Shown: piece after piece, positions 43,507 to 52,181 of the stretch
Layout of the letters: each line of letters opens with the position of its first letter
Position numbering within the stretch: position 1 is the first letter of the stretch
NCBI GenBank assembly: GCA_938014245.1
Contig: CALLSD010000048.1
Span: forward strand, 213,848 to 277,847
Reading direction: 5' to 3'
Length of the DNA: 64,000 nucleotides
DNA from: an uncultured Actinomyces sp.
GTDB lineage: Bacteria > Actinomycetota > Actinomycetes > Actinomycetales > Actinomycetaceae
The notes under the pieces: generated by a model
Databases searched by the model: none
What the model saw: only the letters and a program-made list of their open reading frames with translations
Told to the model about the DNA's origin: nothing
Made by a program: the position numbers and the translations under genes

Positions 43507-44180
43507 GCCAGAACCTCTTCACGGCGCAGGTGCTCAACCTTACGAACCAGTGCAATGACGCGGTACGTGATGGGGAGGAAAACAACTTCGATTCCAACCT
43601 TGTAAACGTAGCCCGTGATGATGTAGTTGAGGAATTCGCTTCCGGGAATGATTCCAGCAAAGGCGATCGTGCAGAAAATGACGGTATCAAAAGCCTCGCC
43701 GACAAGAGTCGAACCGATCAAACGCGCCCAGAGGTGGTCGGCACCCCAACGCTGTCGAATCTTTACCAGAACAAGGGAGTTCATGAGCTGGCCGACCAAG
43801 TATCCGCCGATCGAAGCGGCAACGATTCGAGGAACGAAACCGAGCACTGCGACGAAGGCATCCTGGTTCTCGTATCCAGGGCCAGCGGGAATTGATTGCA
43901 CAACCCAGAACGTCAGCGAAGCAAGGAGAGAAGCCGCGAAACCCATGATGATGACTCTGCGTGCGCGCGCGAAACCGTACACTTCGGAGAGCACATCGCC
44001 AAGAATATAAGTCAGGGGAAAGAGGACCGCACCGCCGTCAAATACCAAGTGAATCGGGCCAGCATCGAGCACTGTTACCTTTGTTGCGGCGATATTAGAG
44101 ATCAATAAGAAAGCGACGAAACTGACAGCAACGATGTCATACACTCGGGGAGCTTTGGTGTGCCCAGTTGGCTCGGTCAT
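43503..44180 (-). CDS. yhhQ: Queuosine precursor transporter (YhhQ/VUT family)
   Basis: A 225-residue membrane protein of the VUT/DUF165 family with about six spans. The family signature includes LISNIAATKVTVL and FPLTYILGDVLSEVYGF near residues 50-70, RIVAASIGGYLVGQLMNSLV and the C-terminal FLPITYRVIALV. In E. coli YhhQ imports preQ0/preQ1. Here it overlaps tgt by 4 nt, which links uptake directly to tRNA modification. AGGAAGGA precedes the ATG. No preQ1 riboswitch motif was seen in the 100-nt leader. Confidence 0.92.
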   Translation of the reverse strand: MTEPTGHTKAPRVYDIVAVSFVAFLLISNIAATKVTVLDAGPIHLVFDGGAVLFPLTYILGDVLSEVYGFARARRVIIMGFAASLLASLTFWVVQSIPAGPGYENQDAFVAVLGFVPRIVAASIGGYLVGQLMNSLVLVKIRQRWGADHLWARLIGSTLVGEAFDTVIFCTIAFAGIIPGSEFLNYIITGYVYKVGIEVVFLPITYRVIALVRKVEHLRREEVLA

Positions 44181-44245
44181 CGGAGTTCCTTCCTGAATAT
44201 TGTCAACCTCTCTATTCTGCCCGCAGACGTTACCCGAGTGCGCGT

Positions 44246-44274
44246 TGGGCGCCGGCGGAGGCGCCCATTAGAAT
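44246..44274 (+). promoter_or_regulatory. Inverted repeat overlapping a leaderless promoter (ABC-F gene)
   Basis: TGGGCGCC (44246-44253) pairs with GGCGCCCA (44260-44267), with a 6-nt spacer. TAGAAT (44269-44274) follows and ends 6 nt before the GTG at 44281. The two flanking genes diverge, so the repeat is not a terminator. It spans the -35 to -10 region and could be an operator. Confidence 0.5.
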
Positions 44275-44280
44275 GAATAT

Positions 44281-45891
44281 GTGATCAATGTTTCCAATTT
44301 CTCGTTGCGTATTGGCCCACGCGAACTCATCCACAATGCCTCTTTCAGGATTGATAAAGGAATGTGCATTGGTTTAGTCGGTCGCAACGGGGCGGGAAAA
44401 ACCACAACCATGAGGCTCCTTGCGGGGCAAGAGGATCATGGAAGCGCTCAGTATGAGGGGACCATTACGCGCAACGGAACCATTGGGTATCTTCCTCAAG
44501 ATCCACGTGAAGGAGATCCTGATCAACTCGCACGTGATCGCATCATTTCAATTCGCGGAATCGACGCGATCATCAAGAAAATTAAGCGCGCAGAACAAGA
44601 AATGTCGACGACAGAGGGAAATCGCCAGCAAAAAGCGATGGAACGCTACGTTCGTCTCGATCACGAATTTACTCAAGCTGGCGGCTGGGCCGCCAATGCC
44701 GAGGCAGCGCAAATCGCCCATTCTCTCGGTTTGGATGATCGGGTTTTGTCTCAGACTCTGTCGACTCTCTCGGGCGGCCAGAGGCGTCGCGTGGAGCTGG
44801 CCCGAGTCCTGTTTTCCGGGGCGGATACCCTCTTGCTCGATGAGCCGACAAACCACCTAGATCACGACTCAATCATCTGGCTTCGTGATTGGATCAAAAC
44901 CTTCCCGGGCGGAGTACTCGTTATCTCCCACGATGTGAAGCTTTTGGGCGATACCGTCAATCAAGTGCTGTACTTGGATGCCAACCGCGCAGAGGTCGAT
45001 ATTTATCATCTTGGCTGGTCTGCCTACCTCAAACAACGCGAAGAAGACGAACGTCGCCGCCGAAAAGAACGCTCGCTTGCGTTGAAGAAAGCCGAACAAC
45101 TGCGTGCTCAAGGCGAAAAGATGCGTGCGAAGGCGACCAAAGCGGTTGCTGCTCAACAAATGCTGCGTCGTGCAGAGGAACTCGTTGCCTCTGTTGGGGC
45201 TGAACGCGTTCAAGAAAAGGTCGCGCGTTTGCGATTCCCTGATCCGCTTCCGTGTGGCAAAGTGCCATTAAGTGCTCAGGGCCTGTCGAAGAGCTACGGA
45301 TCCCTCGAGGTCTTTACCGGTGTTGATTTGGCAATTGATAGGGGATCGAAGGTCGTTGTCCTCGGCCTCAACGGTGCTGGAAAGACAACGCTTCTTCGCC
45401 TCTTGGCCGGAGTTGAAGAACCCGACAGCGGTGTCGTTGAAGCCGGTCATGGACTGAAAATCGGATACTACGCGCAAGAACATGACACTTTGGATATGGC
45501 GGCGACAGTTCGAGAAAACATGTCCCATAGTGCGCCCGAATTTGACGATACCCATGTACGCAATGTTCTCGGTCAGTTCCTCTTCAGTGGAGACGACGTC
45601 GATAAACCCACGCATGTGCTCTCCGGCGGCGAAAAGACCCGTCTTGCGCTTGCAACTCTGGTTGTCTCAGGCGCCAATGTCCTACTGCTGGACGAACCGA
45701 CCAACAACCTTGATCCCGCCTCGCGTGAGGAAATTCTGCATGCACTGCACTCCTACGAAGGAGCGGTCGTACTGGTCACCCACGATCCAGGCGCGGTCAC
45801 CGCGCTTTCTCCTCAGCGCGTTCTTGTATTGCCAGACGCAGACGAGGACCTGTGGGATGACTCCTACCTTGATCTCGTCACCTTGACCTGA
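44281..45891 (+). CDS. ABC-F family ATP-binding protein
   Basis: A soluble tandem ATPase of 536 residues that acts on ribosomes in the family. The first cassette has Walker A GRNGAGKTT near residue 40, signature LSGGQRRRVELARVL and Walker B LLLDEPTNHLDHDSI. A basic, helical linker rich in Lys/Arg/Glu (about 245-330) contains EEDERRRRKERSLALKKAEQ. The second cassette has GLNGAGKTT, LSGGEKTRLALATL and LLLDEPTNNLDPASR. There are no membrane spans. Members range from housekeeping translation factors (EttA, Uup) to antibiotic-protection proteins; the short linker favours a housekeeping role. The GTG directly follows a -10 box, so the mRNA is probably leaderless. Confidence 0.92.
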   Translation: MINVSNFSLRIGPRELIHNASFRIDKGMCIGLVGRNGAGKTTTMRLLAGQEDHGSAQYEGTITRNGTIGYLPQDPREGDPDQLARDRIISIRGIDAIIKKIKRAEQEMSTTEGNRQQKAMERYVRLDHEFTQAGGWAANAEAAQIAHSLGLDDRVLSQTLSTLSGGQRRRVELARVLFSGADTLLLDEPTNHLDHDSIIWLRDWIKTFPGGVLVISHDVKLLGDTVNQVLYLDANRAEVDIYHLGWSAYLKQREEDERRRRKERSLALKKAEQLRAQGEKMRAKATKAVAAQQMLRRAEELVASVGAERVQEKVARLRFPDPLPCGKVPLSAQGLSKSYGSLEVFTGVDLAIDRGSKVVVLGLNGAGKTTLLRLLAGVEEPDSGVVEAGHGLKIGYYAQEHDTLDMAATVRENMSHSAPEFDDTHVRNVLGQFLFSGDDVDKPTHVLSGGEKTRLALATLVVSGANVLLLDEPTNNLDPASREEILHALHSYEGAVVLVTHDPGAVTALSPQRVLVLPDADEDLWDDSYLDLVTLT

Positions 45892-45894
45892 GCG

Positions 45895-48360
45895 CTAGCC
45901 GATAGTTGCGATGGCATGAGTCAGTGGTGTGCCTGAACCGTCGCGTCGCTCGTCAACAGCCGGTAGCTCCACGGGGCTTCCATCCGCCGAAGCCGCACGC
46001 GGATTTTCGCCAACCCAGGCGATATCCAAGCGATCTTCCCCGCGAAGGAAACGCTGGACGCGCACGCCTTGAGTGCCTCGTCCCTTGAAGGGGTACAGGG
46101 ACAGAGGTGTAACTTTTGCGGTCGTCTGTCCGGTTCCAGGTAGGGCTCCTGCTGCCCCCGCAACGGTGACAACGAGTGCTTCTTCTGGTGCGTCTATGAC
46201 CCACAATCCCAGCACATGCGCGGAGTCGGAAAGTTTAATTCCCGCCATTCCCGAGGCAGTACGTCCCTGCGGGCGCACCTTGTCTGCGGGAGTACGCAGA
46301 AGCTGTGCGTCGGAAGTAATAAAGACAAGGTCGGATGCGTCGGTACTTGGCGCAAAACCAACCAACTCATCGCCGTCTTCCATGGAGATTACTTCCCACT
46401 CGTCGCGTTGGAGGACGTCTGGCTTGAGTCGTTTGACAATGCCCATCCGCGTTCCCATTGCCATGACAGTCGAGGCCTCGGGATCCAAAAGCCCGATAGC
46501 GGGTGAGTCCGTATGGAGCAGAAGCGCGCTTGGAGTTGCAGCGGCAAATGAAAGCCCGGTTTCAAAACGGGGAAGAGCTGGAAGATCAACGACTTCGATG
46601 CGGTGTGCAAGCCCGTCTGCGGTTACGATGGCAATTTGTGATCGGGCCGTCGATACCAATTGTGCGCGGATTCCGTCGTGGGATGCGCGTGGCCCGGCCT
46701 CGATCGGATCGCCACCTTCAACGCGGGCAAGCCCTCCTTGAGCGGAAAGCACGACGACGCACGGATCGTCGGGTACCTCAAGAGCCATCGTTGAGGCTTT
46801 TCCTGAGGCCGTTGGCAGGGTTGCAAGGGCAGCGCCAGGAAGAGCCTGATCCACTTGCGTGCCCGTCGCCGACAAGAGAAGAGTTCGGCGTGGAGTCCCC
46901 AGACGCTGGGCGACGTCGCTCATTTCATTGCTAATGAGTTCGTAGAGGCGGTCTTGGGACCCCAGAATTTCTTCAAGCTCTGCGATCTTCGCATTCAATT
47001 CATCGCGTTCGGATTCAAGTTCGAGGCGTGAGAACTTTGTGAGGCGACGCAGGCGCAATTCGAGGATGTGGTTGGCCTGGACTTCGGAAAGGTCGAAAGC
47101 AGTTTGGAGCCTTTCGCGTGCAGTTTCCACGTCATCGGAGGAACGGATAATTGCGATGACGTCGTCGATATCGAGGACGGCAATCAGCAGGCCTTCGACC
47201 AAATGGAGGCGATCGCGATGCTTAGCAAGGCGGAACTCGCAGCGTCGAGTAGTGACCTCAATGCGGTGGTCAAGGAAAACGCGGAGCATTTCTTTCAGGC
47301 CCAAGGTCTGGGGCTTGCCATCAACCAAAGCTACGGCGTTGATCGAGAAAGAATCTTCAAGAGGCGTTCGCGCATAGAGCTGCTGGAGAACAGCTTCTGG
47401 ATTAAACCCGTTCTTGATTTCAATAACTAGACGAAGGCCATGAATGCGATCGGTCAGGTTTTGAACTGCAGAAATGCCTTTGAGGCGCCCTGCAGAGACA
47501 TTCTCCTTGATCTTTTCGATGACCTTTTCGGGGCCAACCATGTAGGGAAGCTCAGTGACAATGAGACCCATCTTTCGCGCAGTAACGCGTTCAACTTGGA
47601 CCTTGGCACGAGTTTTAAAAGAACCCCGCCCGGTTTCGTAGGCTTCTTTGACACCCTCGAGTCCAACGATCACGCCGCCTTCGGGAAGGTCCGGCCCGGG
47701 GACGTATCGCATGAGGTCGGCAACTGTTGCCTCAGGATGATTCAACAGATACTGGGCAGCAGCGATCGTTTCTGCCAGATTATGGGGGGCAATATTCGTT
47801 GCCATACCGACGGCGATTCCCGAGGCGCCATTGACAAGCAATTGAGGGAAAGCAGCAGGTAGTACTTCGGGCTGCATGAATTGGTTGTCGTAGTTGGGAA
47901 CGAAATTGACCGTGTCTTCATCAAGGGAAGCAACCAAGTCCAACGCTGCAGGGGCCATACGAGCTTCCGTATAACGTGCTGCTGCCGGACCATCATCGAG
48001 CGAACCAAAGTTACCGTGCCCATCAACGAGTGGAACACGAAGATTGAAGGGCTGTGCGAGTCGAACGAGTGCGTCATAAATCGCGGAATCACCGTGGGGG
48101 TGAAGCTTACCCATGACCTCGCCGACCACGCGTTGGGACTTCACATGACCACGATCAGGACGCAGCCCCATCTGGTCCATTTGGAAGAGGATGCGACGCT
48201 GGACAGGCTTGAGGCCATCTCGAGCATCAGGAAGTGCACGTGCGTGGATAACAGAGACAGCGTATTCGAGGAAGGAACCCCGCATTTCTGAGGAAACATC
48301 AATCTCGGTAATGTTCTGATCATCCTCGGGCAGGATCAGTTTTTCTTCCTTTGTTCGCAT
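45895..48360 (-). CDS. parC: DNA topoisomerase IV subunit A (ParC, GyrA-like)
   Basis: DNA cleavage/religation subunit of the type IIA topoisomerase, 821 residues. The N-terminal winged-helix region includes YAVSVIHARALPDARDGLKP. The quinolone-pocket segment includes HPHGDSAIYDALVRLAQP, and the catalytic Tyr is in AAARYTEARM near residue 125. NGASGIAVGMATNIAPHNL and the coiled-coil gate follow, then six weak beta-pinwheel repeats. I see no perfect GyrA-box (QRRGGKG), which favours ParC over GyrA. The ATG at 48360 is chosen because the longer frame overlaps the divergent DUF5998 gene. It pairs with ParE at 16936-19044. Confidence 0.92.
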   Translation of the reverse strand: MRTKEEKLILPEDDQNITEIDVSSEMRGSFLEYAVSVIHARALPDARDGLKPVQRRILFQMDQMGLRPDRGHVKSQRVVGEVMGKLHPHGDSAIYDALVRLAQPFNLRVPLVDGHGNFGSLDDGPAAARYTEARMAPAALDLVASLDEDTVNFVPNYDNQFMQPEVLPAAFPQLLVNGASGIAVGMATNIAPHNLAETIAAAQYLLNHPEATVADLMRYVPGPDLPEGGVIVGLEGVKEAYETGRGSFKTRAKVQVERVTARKMGLIVTELPYMVGPEKVIEKIKENVSAGRLKGISAVQNLTDRIHGLRLVIEIKNGFNPEAVLQQLYARTPLEDSFSINAVALVDGKPQTLGLKEMLRVFLDHRIEVTTRRCEFRLAKHRDRLHLVEGLLIAVLDIDDVIAIIRSSDDVETARERLQTAFDLSEVQANHILELRLRRLTKFSRLELESERDELNAKIAELEEILGSQDRLYELISNEMSDVAQRLGTPRRTLLLSATGTQVDQALPGAALATLPTASGKASTMALEVPDDPCVVVLSAQGGLARVEGGDPIEAGPRASHDGIRAQLVSTARSQIAIVTADGLAHRIEVVDLPALPRFETGLSFAAATPSALLLHTDSPAIGLLDPEASTVMAMGTRMGIVKRLKPDVLQRDEWEVISMEDGDELVGFAPSTDASDLVFITSDAQLLRTPADKVRPQGRTASGMAGIKLSDSAHVLGLWVIDAPEEALVVTVAGAAGALPGTGQTTAKVTPLSLYPFKGRGTQGVRVQRFLRGEDRLDIAWVGENPRAASADGSPVELPAVDERRDGSGTPLTHAIATIG

Positions 48361-48414
48361 GGGTCGATTCTCTATGAAAAGGTTCAGAATCCGCCAAGTA
48401 CACGCCGCTCTTGT

Positions 48415-48420
48415 TAAGAT
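48415..48420 (+). promoter_or_regulatory. -10 box of a probable leaderless promoter (DUF5998 gene)
   Basis: TAAGAT ends 6 nt before the GTG at 48427, or 3 nt before an alternative GTG at 48424. Confidence 0.45.
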
Positions 48421-48426
48421 TGTGTG

Positions 48427-48963
48427 GTGAAACTGGATCGCGATATTGAACGTGCGGGTTTCTTCCCGCAGTTGGCCACGCGCGCTGTTCATCGGCTCGT
48501 TGGTGATCAAGAAGTCAAGGCGTCCGTCGTTCAAGTCGAGGCGGCATTCGATCGCGGATCCATGTTCCGCCACCTGACGATTCTGATTCTCACCGGCACT
48601 TCTTTTATTCAAGTCCACATTGACGAGGCTGACAATCACAGCGCTGTTGTGACTTCTGCAGTGCACTCAATTCGGGCGATTCGTGGAGTTTCAGTCCAAG
48701 AAGTCTTCGCAGATCCGACAGATAGCGAAGAGATTAGCGAAATTACTATCAGTGTCGACATGGCTTCCCAAAGACGCAGTGATATTGAGTCGCTTCGCTG
48801 CGACGATCCGACTTGCGAGGCTGATCATGGTTTCCAAGCTCGCACCTATCCAGACGATGTGACGATTCGTATCTCGCAGTTGGGGGACGGCGCGCGAGCA
48901 TGTGCTGATGCACAGAAATTGATCGATGCGCTTACGCAGGTGGTCAGCAATGAGCGTCTCTAA
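48427..48963 (+). CDS. DUF5998 family protein
   Basis: A 178-residue cytosolic protein of an actinobacteria-restricted family. Recognisable blocks are AGFFPQLATRAVHRLVGDQ, the strand pair FDRGSMFRHLTILILTGTSFI and a CDDPTCEADHGFQ segment with two Cys and a His, as in the family. The C-terminus is helical and includes AQKLIDALTQVVS. The function is unknown. The gene lies between parC and a phosphodiesterase gene, overlapping the latter by 14 nt, an order I recall from Streptomyces and other actinobacteria. The start codon is one of two consecutive GTGs. Confidence 0.83.
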   Translation: MKLDRDIERAGFFPQLATRAVHRLVGDQEVKASVVQVEAAFDRGSMFRHLTILILTGTSFIQVHIDEADNHSAVVTSAVHSIRAIRGVSVQEVFADPTDSEEISEITISVDMASQRRSDIESLRCDDPTCEADHGFQARTYPDDVTIRISQLGDGARACADAQKLIDALTQVVSNERL

Positions 48964-50092
48964 TCTTCGCGCCCGCGGCGCGTGTTTGGCAGGGGACAGC
49001 GACATCTCTTTGACCGATGTTATTCCGACTGCACTTGGCGCTGTTGCCCCATCGGTGCCTTTTGCCCGCCCCGATCTTGCTCGGCGACTTGCACTGCCGT
49101 CGGCTGATGCAGTCGTCGTTATTCTTGTCGACGGTTTGGGGTTGCTTCCCCTTCAAGATCACTTGGGGCACGCTCGAACTCTTCGCGCTTTTCGCGACAG
49201 TATTGAGGCTGCGTACTCGGTTGTTCCTTCAACGACGGCGGCGGGCATTACCGCCTGCGGAACTGGCCAGCTCCCGGGGCAAACACGCATGGTGGGCTAT
49301 AGCGTGTTTCATGGCGAGCAGATCTTCAATCTCCTTGCTTTTACTGATGGAATTGATCCCGCGCGCTGGCAGCAATGCCCAACATATTTTGAAAAACTGC
49401 GCGACTTAGGAATACCGACTGCGACTATTCTTCCCGCAAAGTTTGCCGGATCGGGGCTGACCACCGCAGCACTGCGTGGCGCCCATTTTGTTCCCGCAAC
49501 TCGCTGGGAAGAACGCTGTGATGCGGCAGTAACTGAGCTGAAACAGGGGAGTAAGCTCGTCTACCTGTACTGGTCCGATATCGATGCCTGTGGCCACTCC
49601 TACGGTACCGATTCAACGCAGTGGAGCGAGGCGCTTGAAGACTTTGACGCCGGATTGGGACGCTTCCTTTCGCGAATCCCTTCTGGTGTGCGCGTTCTAC
49701 TGACTGCGGATCACGGCATGGTCAACATCGATTTCTCACAGATTCTTGATGTCGCCCAGACTCCTGCTTTGCGCGAGGGAGTTCGCGTCGTTGCGGGGGA
49801 GACACGCGCAGTTCATGTCCACTGCGAGCGCGGTGAAGATCCCGAACGCGTTCAAGAACGTTGGGAAAACTTCCTAGATGAGCAAGCGTGGGTTGTGGGG
49901 CCAAGTGAGCTGGCCGAACTGATGGGAGAAGGCCCTGGCCTAGCCGAAACCGGTGACTTTGTCGCTTTTTCACGAGGCCGCGCAGGGATCGTCGACAGCC
50001 GCACGCAAAGTGCAGGCGCGATATCCCTTACCGGCGTTCACGGCTCCTTGACCCAAGAAGAGGTGCTGATCCCGCTTATTCGCCTGGCTTAG
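48950..50092 (+). CDS. Alkaline-phosphatase-superfamily nucleotide pyrophosphatase/phosphodiesterase
   Basis: A 380-residue metallo-phosphodiesterase-like enzyme. The first metal motif is VVVILVDGLGLLP near residue 63, and the nucleophile Thr lies in VPSTTAAGITACGTGQLPG. A YWSDIDACGHSYG motif supplies the Asp/His ligands, and LTADHGM supplies the remaining ligands. No signal peptide is apparent, so it appears cytosolic. It may hydrolyse nucleotide or phosphonate diesters; the substrate is unknown. The ATG at 48950 overlaps the end of the DUF5998 gene. Its 3' end overlaps the convergent sepH by 4 nt. Confidence 0.88.
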   Translation: MSVSNLRARGACLAGDSDISLTDVIPTALGAVAPSVPFARPDLARRLALPSADAVVVILVDGLGLLPLQDHLGHARTLRAFRDSIEAAYSVVPSTTAAGITACGTGQLPGQTRMVGYSVFHGEQIFNLLAFTDGIDPARWQQCPTYFEKLRDLGIPTATILPAKFAGSGLTTAALRGAHFVPATRWEERCDAAVTELKQGSKLVYLYWSDIDACGHSYGTDSTQWSEALEDFDAGLGRFLSRIPSGVRVLLTADHGMVNIDFSQILDVAQTPALREGVRVVAGETRAVHVHCERGEDPERVQERWENFLDEQAWVVGPSELAELMGEGPGLAETGDFVAFSRGRAGIVDSRTQSAGAISLTGVHGSLTQEEVLIPLIRLA

Positions 50093-51042
50093 GCGCGCGA
50101 GCCGAAAACGATTTCGTCCCAGCTCGGTACTGAACGCCGCTTCGATTTCTTCGGCGCAGGTGCCGAGGGCACATCTTCGAGCTGTTCCAAAGGAAGCGGG
50201 GGCTCATCGGTTTGGGCACCAGACTGTGCCTCTTCATCTGCGGGGGCCGAGCTTCGACGAGCTTCTGTCAAAGAATGAATTCGTGCAGCGAGGGATTCAA
50301 CTCCAGCAGGAAGATGCGGAAGCTCTTCATCCTCCTCCTCATCGAGGTCGTACTCAATTTCCTGAGGCTTGCCCCTTTGAGAATTGAGCTGATCGATGAG
50401 TGCCTCGCGCTGCTGGATATCTTCTTCGTTTGCGCTCGGAAGCGGTGCAGGACTAGGAAGGGAAGCGAAAGTTTGAACGCCCGTCGGAGATGCGGTTTCA
50501 GTAAGCCAGCGGGCTTCCTCGTCAATGGCCTCGAGGTGACCGGAGGAAGGAAGACGCCACTGAGCGCCGTGTTCGACGGCGCCCTGGACAAAGGTCAACT
50601 GAATGACCCAGGGGGAATCAGCTTGGCGTGAAGCCGACCAATTGAGGGAATCTGGGCTCACCCCTCGGGCAGCAAGACGGTCGACCACTAAATCTCCCAT
50701 TACGGGAGAGTCCGGAAGAGATCCGATGTGGCTGGAAAGTGCGCGTGAAAGTGCGTAATCCTTCTCAGCTTGAACGGGGGCTTCGTAACGCGTGATTTGG
50801 GAAACCTCAACATTGTGCTCGCGTGCAATATCAACAGCACGTGCACCTGAACGAAGAAGCGCTTGAATTTCACGCGGGCGCAACGGCTTATCTTCAGCAA
50901 TTGCCTCGATGCGTGGACGGTCGCGACGAACGGCTCCTCGTAGCTCATCGGTAATTGGGGTGGTGTAACGACGGCCCTCACTATCCGTAAAGACCAGTGT
51001 TTCCTCGTCAGCGCCAACTCCGAGAAGATCAAGATCGATCAT
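50089..51042 (-). CDS. sepH: SepH septation protein (DUF3071)
   Basis: An actinobacterial cell-division regulator of 317 residues that stimulates FtsZ assembly in Streptomyces and mycobacteria. The conserved N-terminal DUF3071 domain includes IDLDLLGVGADEETLVFTD, the helix-turn-helix-like LRPREIQALLRSG and ARAVDIAREHNVEVSQITRYE. A Trp-rich middle (WVIQLTFVQG, AQWRLPSSGHLEAIDEEARW) and a long acidic, disordered C-terminus end in KSKRRSVPSWDEIVFGSR. The final SWDEIVFG block is also typical of the family. The ATG at 51042 has AGGAGG upstream. Confidence 0.93.
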   Translation of the reverse strand: MIDLDLLGVGADEETLVFTDSEGRRYTTPITDELRGAVRRDRPRIEAIAEDKPLRPREIQALLRSGARAVDIAREHNVEVSQITRYEAPVQAEKDYALSRALSSHIGSLPDSPVMGDLVVDRLAARGVSPDSLNWSASRQADSPWVIQLTFVQGAVEHGAQWRLPSSGHLEAIDEEARWLTETASPTGVQTFASLPSPAPLPSANEEDIQQREALIDQLNSQRGKPQEIEYDLDEEEDEELPHLPAGVESLAARIHSLTEARRSSAPADEEAQSGAQTDEPPLPLEQLEDVPSAPAPKKSKRRSVPSWDEIVFGSRA

Positions 51043-51215
51043 CGTTTCCTCCTTGCATCTGCTCTCAGATTTTCTCAAAGATGCAGCGAAAATCGGCGAT
51101 TGCCGGGGCGCGTGTCCTTTTCAGTAGCGCGAAAAGTTTCAACGTGTTACCCTGCAGCCCAGCGAATGTGTTGTGTGTGAACGTGACGCATCACGACAGA
51201 AAAGGGGAGGGCATT

Positions 51216-51518
51216 ATGGCTACCGATTACGACGCACCTCGTAAGAATGACGATGATGTTGCGGAAGATTCGATTGAAGAACTGAAGTCTCGCCGCAACG
51301 ATTCTGGCTCTGCCAACGTTGATGATGATGAAAATGAAGCTGCAGAGAATTTTGAGCTTCCCGGTGCTGACCTTTCGAAGGAAGAACTGACGGTTCACGT
51401 CGTGCCCAAGCAGGATGATGAATTCACCTGCTCAATGTGTTTCCTCGTCCATCACGCTTCACAGCTGGCCTACACAGATGACAACGGCCAGCCCGTCTGC
51501 ACTGAGTGTGCCGGCTGA
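51216..51518 (+). CDS. DUF4193 protein (small zinc-binding, Rv2699c-like)
   Basis: A 100-residue acidic protein. The N-terminal half is Asp/Glu/Asn-rich and probably disordered. The C-terminus carries a four-cysteine zinc site, EFTCSMCFLVHHASQL followed by PVCTECAG. The ATG at 51216 has GGGGAGG 6 nt upstream; a longer frame starting at 50997 runs into sepH and is rejected. It heads the conserved block DUF4193, DUF3710, OB-fold, DUF3159. The function is unknown. Confidence 0.87.
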   Translation: MATDYDAPRKNDDDVAEDSIEELKSRRNDSGSANVDDDENEAAENFELPGADLSKEELTVHVVPKQDDEFTCSMCFLVHHASQLAYTDDNGQPVCTECAG

Positions 51519-51524
51519 GCGTGA

Positions 51525-51530
51525 GATAAT
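51525..51530 (+). promoter_or_regulatory. -10-like box before the DUF3710 gene
   Basis: GATAAT ends 6 nt before the ATG at 51537. It lies within the 18-nt gap after the DUF4193 stop, so an internal leaderless promoter is possible besides readthrough. Confidence 0.35.
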
Positions 51531-51536
51531 TCAGTT

Positions 51537-52181
51537 ATGTTCGGACGTACGCGTAAGGAATCTCAGGTAGAAGAAGAGGTCGAAGAGGTAAAGCTTCCGC
51601 AGCTCTACGATGAGTCAGAGCTGTGGGAAGTTCCCGGACCTCGTGAGGAATACGAAGTCGACACCTCGGTGGACTACGTTGATCTAGGGTCGTTGCGGAT
51701 CCCTGCAGTCCCAGGCATGCAGATTCGCGCTCAAGCGGGCGAAGACGGCAAGAGCATTATCCGTATCATGCTCGTCTTGGCATCGTCTGGCCTTCAGTTC
51801 TCTGTTGCGGCTGCACCGCGCTCGGGCGGGACGTGGGATGAACTTCGCCCTCAAATTCGTGCTGCTTACGAAGAAGGCGGAAGCACCGTACGTGACAAGC
51901 AGACTCGCTACGGTCATGAACTTGAAGTCGATGAATCGGTGACACTACCCGATGGTTCACAGGGGACGACCCGTACACGCATTATCGGTCGTGAAGGTGA
52001 CCGCTGGTTTGCTCGCATCGATATGGTTGGACCAGCTGCTCTTGGCGGGCAAGAAGCCAGCGATTTCGAAGAATTGATCGATCGAATCGTTGTTGTTCGC
52101 GGCAATGAACCCCGTCCGCGCCTCGACCTTCTGCCGTTGCATCTTCCTTCGCAAGAAAGTGTCGAAGTTCCGAATGTTTAA
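51537..52181 (+). CDS. DUF3710 protein
   Basis: An actinobacteria-specific protein of 214 residues, cytosolic. It starts MFGRTRKESQVEEEVEE and has an acidic linker, then the conserved strand-rich core with DYVDLGSLRIPAVPGMQIR, GLQFSVAAAPRSGGTWDEL and IIGREGDRWFARIDMVGPA, and ends in RGNEPRPRLDLLPLHLP. This matches Rv2696c-type proteins, whose role is unknown. In M. tuberculosis, dut and a DUF3093 gene sit between the DUF4193 and DUF3710 genes as I recall; both are absent here. Its last 8 nt overlap the next gene. Confidence 0.88.
   Translation: MFGRTRKESQVEEEVEEVKLPQLYDESELWEVPGPREEYEVDTSVDYVDLGSLRIPAVPGMQIRAQAGEDGKSIIRIMLVLASSGLQFSVAAAPRSGGTWDELRPQIRAAYEEGGSTVRDKQTRYGHELEVDESVTLPDGSQGTTRTRIIGREGDRWFARIDMVGPAALGGQEASDFEELIDRIVVVRGNEPRPRLDLLPLHLPSQESVEVPNV

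Noticed and set aside
44181..44280. A preQ1 riboswitch upstream of the yhhQ-tgt operon
   Set aside because: I looked for the preQ1-I hairpin with its A-rich tail and found only an inverted repeat near the ABC-F promoter.
46073..46741. A 222-codon Ser/Arg-rich open frame antisense to parC
   Set aside because: The low-complexity Ser/Arg composition is typical of frames opposite a GC-rich gene, and the ParC sequence is intact on the minus strand.
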